Assembly: GCF_003992725.1 (NCBI RefSeq)
Contig: NZ_RZNF01000002.1
Coordinates: 124,001 to 188,000 of the forward strand
DNA: 64,000 nt
Reading direction: 5' to 3'
Origin: Rhodomicrobium lacus
GTDB lineage: Bacteria > Pseudomonadota > Alphaproteobacteria > Rhizobiales > Rhodomicrobiaceae
In this document: one piece after another, positions 61,605 through 64,000 of the stretch
Layout: each line of letters begins with the position of its first letter
Position numbering within the stretch: the first letter of the stretch is position 1
The notes under the pieces: generated by a model
The model's input: only the letters and a program-made list of their open reading frames with translations
Told to the model about the DNA's origin: nothing
The model's database searches: none
Position numbers and translations under genes: made by a program

Positions 61605-62402
61605 TCAACCGCGAGCAAAGGATTTCGCCGCCGAGGGCGAAAAGCGATCCGCCCGCGCTGCCGTGCCCTCTCTCAGCCAGAGCGTGCTGACGATAGCCGC
61701 CGCATCCGCCTCGACGATCCAGAAGCCGTTCGCCTCGCCCCGCAAGCGCGCGGAAAGCGCGGTCGGGGCGCCGAGCGCAACCAGCTTGCCCCAGGCGCTC
61801 TGCACCTCGATGGCGAAGCTCCGATGCGTGTGGCCCGACATGACAAGCTCGACACCGGATCGCGCAAATGCCCGCAGCGCTTCGTCCGCGCGGCGGACGG
61901 GCCGCGCACGTGGCTCGCCCGGCACGCGCATCATCGGGTGATGCGCGGCGACGGCCTTGAACATGTCCGGGGACATGCGTGCGAACTCCGCTTCCGCCGC
62001 GTCGATATCGCGCCGTCTCGCCACGCCTTCCTGCCAGCGCAGATGCGGCTGCCAGGACCGCGCCGTGTTGAACCCCAGAACCGCGCCGCCGCCGCCTTCG
62101 AACACCGGCATCAGATGCGGTGTGCCCGTTGCCTGATGGAAGCGATGAAAGGGATCGGCGAACCTCTGAAACAGGTTGAAATAGGGCAGGTCGTGGTTGC
62201 CCGGAAGCACGAGCGCGGGCGTGCCAAGCGCACCGAGCCAGTTCTTCGCAGCCTCGAATTCGCGCCGCCGCGCGCGCAGCGTCAGGTCGCCCGCGACCAC
62301 GATGACGTCGGGACCCTCCGCCTGCATCGCGTCGCGCAGGGCCTCTTCGAGGCCCATCGGCACACTGCCGAAATGAAGGTCCGCGCAAAGGGCGATCTTC
62401 AT
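61605..62402 (-). CDS. Metallophosphoesterase
   Basis: Calcineurin-like phosphoesterase of 265 residues starting MKIALCADLHFGSV. Metal ligands are in order: CADLHFG (DxH), VVAGDLT (GD), LPGNHDLP (GNHD), AAHHPMMR (H) and SGHTHRS (GHxH), so the dinuclear site is complete. It overlaps the upstream lipid kinase stop by 4 bp, so the two form an operon. The natural substrate (cyclic nucleotide, phospholipid head group or other) is unknown; linkage to the lipid kinase hints at lipid metabolism. Confidence 0.9.
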   Translation of the reverse strand: MKIALCADLHFGSVPMGLEEALRDAMQAEGPDVIVVAGDLTLRARRREFEAAKNWLGALGTPALVLPGNHDLPYFNLFQRFADPFHRFHQATGTPHLMPVFEGGGGAVLGFNTARSWQPHLRWQEGVARRRDIDAAEAEFARMSPDMFKAVAAHHPMMRVPGEPRARPVRRADEALRAFARSGVELVMSGHTHRSFAIEVQSAWGKLVALGAPTALSARLRGEANGFWIVEADAAAIVSTLWLREGTAARADRFSPSAAKSFARG

Positions 62403-63313
62403 CGCGCGTCTTCCGAAACCGGCACCAGCACGGTGAGCGCCGCGGGGCGCACACGGTATTTGAGCGGCGTCCGCATCCTCACGACTTCCCCATCGTTCGA
62501 CAGGCGCAGCGTCTTTTTTCGCCGCGTCATGATGGTCACCTCGGAGGCGCTGAGCCGTTCCAGCCTGTCGTCGCCCCGCCACAACCCGAGCGACGCGCGG
62601 GCCAGCACCCAAATCAGGCCCAGCCCGCTATGCGGCTTTGCGATATAGACGCCGAGCTTCCCGTCCGAGAGGCCCTTGCGGGAAAACACGAGACCCGGCT
62701 TTTCATCATAGAGATTGTTTGAAACCGCGAGCGAAAACACCCGCACGCGCTTGCGCTCCGTCTCCGCGCCATCGATGGCGATGTCGAGATGGCCGCGCGA
62801 GGCAATCACCGTTTTCAAAAGCGCGAAATAGCCGCGTATCCTCTCGCCAAGGGGGCGCCCGCGAAGGGCCTGTCGCCCGGCGCTGATTTTCGGCGGCAAT
62901 CCCAGAAGCGAATTGCAGAGGAACGCTTCGCCGTTCACCTCGGCGACGTCGATCTTGCGGAACTCGCCCGACGCGAGCGCACCAAGCGCGGCGTCGGGGG
63001 CCAGCGGAATGCCGAGGTCGCGCGCGAGGCGGTTCACGGTCCCAAGCGGCAGGATGGCAAGGGCGGTCTTGCTGCCGAGCAGGCGGCGTGCCGCACTGGT
63101 GACGGTACCGTCGCCGCCCCCCGCCAGAAGCACATCGGGTTTTTCGGCTGCGGCGCGATCGAGTGCCGCACTCAGCATTGCGGGCTCTACCAGGTCCGAC
63201 GTGATCGTATGCCCAGCCGCCTCGAAAGCCGCTCTCGCCTTGCTGGCAAGATCTTCGCCTGAAACTCCAAGCGCTTGCCCGGCCCGGCTGTTTATCACGG
63301 CATGCACGCGCAT
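62399..63313 (-). CDS. Diacylglycerol kinase family lipid kinase (YegS-like)
   Basis: Lipid kinase of 304 residues. The N-terminal catalytic domain has VLLAGGGDGTVTSAARRLLG, the GGGDGT nucleotide loop of DAG and sphingosine kinases, and LPLGTVNRLARDLGIPL. A beta-rich C-terminal domain follows (LFSLAVSNNLYDEKPGLVF-type segment, then the end VRMRTPLKYRVRPAALTVLV). GGGGGGGAG precedes the ATG. Lipid substrate unknown. Confidence 0.9.
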   Translation of the reverse strand: MRVHAVINSRAGQALGVSGEDLASKARAAFEAAGHTITSDLVEPAMLSAALDRAAAEKPDVLLAGGGDGTVTSAARRLLGSKTALAILPLGTVNRLARDLGIPLAPDAALGALASGEFRKIDVAEVNGEAFLCNSLLGLPPKISAGRQALRGRPLGERIRGYFALLKTVIASRGHLDIAIDGAETERKRVRVFSLAVSNNLYDEKPGLVFSRKGLSDGKLGVYIAKPHSGLGLIWVLARASLGLWRGDDRLERLSASEVTIMTRRKKTLRLSNDGEVVRMRTPLKYRVRPAALTVLVPVSEDAR

Positions 63314-63539
63314 TCCCGCTCCCCCCCGTTTTCAGCCATTGTATCCTTGAACACTCGAATTGTGTGCCGGTTCGGCGAAACGAATTTGCGGTGGCCGCGT
63401 TTAAATTTACTTGCTCTCAGTAATGGAATATATATTCTAACATCCTTCGGCGATCTGGCAGTCGTCCATTGGGCGCTACGACAAAATATTCGCCGTTATC
63501 GGCTTGGATTAGAGTAATTATGAAGGTTGCGCGGCAATA

Positions 63540-64000
63540 ATGATACGTTTGGTCGTCGATCCCGGAAAAGCGATCGGAGACGTTCTCTCTTCCTCTGGAT
63601 CATATTCCACATGGCGCGTCTCGTCTCACGGGGGAGGGGCTCTGCCTCCTTGCGACGAAGTGGTTATTGTCGCTGCGGGAGCGGACGATCATACGTGTCA
63701 GAACGTTCTTTTGCCTTTCGTAAAGGCCGGGGCGGAAACAGCGAAACGGATCGTTCTGCTGTCATCGTTCGACGTCTATTCGATGCGAGGTCTTCCGCTG
63801 GATGAGGGTTATCTCGATCCTCGCGCGGCCCGCACGGGGCTCGGTCGGCTGGAACACGCCGTGTCGGAAAGCGCTCCGCGCGGCGTTGTGCTGAGGCTGC
63901 CGGATGTCTTCGGGCCGTCAATCACACACGGCACGGCGGGCGCTCTCATCGGTCGCGACGCGTCGGGGCTCAACCGCGTCGCCATTCACCAATGGTACCC
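63540..64000 (+). CDS. NAD-dependent epimerase/dehydratase-like protein (partial)
   Basis: The first 153 codons of a gene that runs off the right edge. The translation starts MIRLVVDPGKAIGDVLSSSG and contains VVIVAAGADDH, then IVLLSSFDVYSMRGLPLDEG, where the SSxxVY element with a following acidic turn recalls the Ser-x-x-x-Tyr region of extended SDRs, then LRLPDVFGP like their VRxxNVYGP. The usual N-terminal GxxGxxG is not visible, so cofactor use is uncertain. A weak GAAGG precedes the ATG. Confidence 0.6.
   Translation, partial: MIRLVVDPGKAIGDVLSSSGSYSTWRVSSHGGGALPPCDEVVIVAAGADDHTCQNVLLPFVKAGAETAKRIVLLSSFDVYSMRGLPLDEGYLDPRAARTGLGRLEHAVSESAPRGVVLRLPDVFGPSITHGTAGALIGRDASGLNRVAIHQWY

Noticed and set aside
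1-64000. CRISPR arrays, IS elements, prophage genes, integrons
   Set aside because: No regularly spaced direct repeats, transposase, integrase or phage structural genes were found in either strand by reading.

Overview
This is a GC-rich chromosomal window from an alphaproteobacterium, most likely of the order Hyphomicrobiales (Rhizobiales). The evidence is the family mix (DUF5330, NodT-type outer membrane lipoprotein, NnrS, a Nia-type P1B-5 ATPase, a BigR/SqrR-type repressor, a NikKMLQO nickel importer) and the operator types: Zur, NikR, LldR and a NifA/sigma-54 pair. A perfect NifA site plus a perfect -24/-12 promoter suggests a diazotroph. A glycyl radical enzyme and NO-related genes suggest facultative anaerobic life. 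The genus cannot be fixed from the sequence; a Rhodomicrobium-like phototroph would fit but is a guess. No transposase, phage gene, CRISPR array or rRNA was seen. The only tRNA is tRNA-Gly(GCC).

Layout. 1-4 kb: RND efflux operon (outer membrane channel, adaptor, permease cut by the left edge). 4.2-6.1 kb: a peptidoglycan-binding protein, a DUF5330 protein and a TPR protein under an apparent NifA/RpoN promoter. 6.1-10.2 kb: a Zrg-like zinc uptake locus around a Zur-like box. 10.2-14.7 kb: NnrS, a Crp/Fnr regulator and a P1B-5 ATPase-hemerythrin fusion broken by a one-base frameshift. 15-16.1 kb: an exported beta-propeller protein. 16.2-22.5 kb: a five-gene operon of SsuABC-like transporter, glycyl radical enzyme and activase. 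22.9-26.5 kb: acetyl-CoA synthetase, an OsmC protein and a Cys/Met-metabolism PLP enzyme. 26.7-31.05 kb: NikR and the NikKMLQO nickel importer with a NikR-like operator. 31.4-35.2 kb: MarR-FUSC-DUF1656-adaptor efflux operon. 35.4-37.8 kb: copper ATPase. 38.1-39.6 kb: a small secreted protein and DusB. 39.6-46.8 kb: MFS exporter, GNAT-like protein, ATP-grasp ligase, OPT transporter and SyrP-like dioxygenase, which together look like a compact NRPS-independent biosynthesis locus. 46.8-51 kb: HrpB, a GlsB-type membrane protein and a BaiN-type flavoprotein. 51.1-54.9 kb: an L-lactate operon (permease, LldR, LldD) with two LldR palindromes. 55.5-56.6 kb: AhpD-like protein, BigR-type repressor and rhodanese around a BigR-like operator. 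56.7-64 kb: tRNA-Gly, a J-domain membrane protein, EttA, a GIY-YIG-like protein, small ORFs, DUF1328, a phosphoesterase, a lipid kinase and a partial epimerase-like gene.

A recurring theme is metal handling: Zn uptake, Ni uptake, Cu export, a probable Ni/Fe exporter and a possible metallophore-like locus. The second theme is redox and anaerobic physiology. The two regions most worth pursuing are the glycyl-radical/ABC operon, whose predicted thiyl-cysteine motif lacks the usual GCxE glutamate, and the ATP-grasp/dioxygenase/OPT/MFS/GNAT cluster. A pair of diverged structured repeats, at about 16.1 and 37.8 kb, lies at gene 3' ends.
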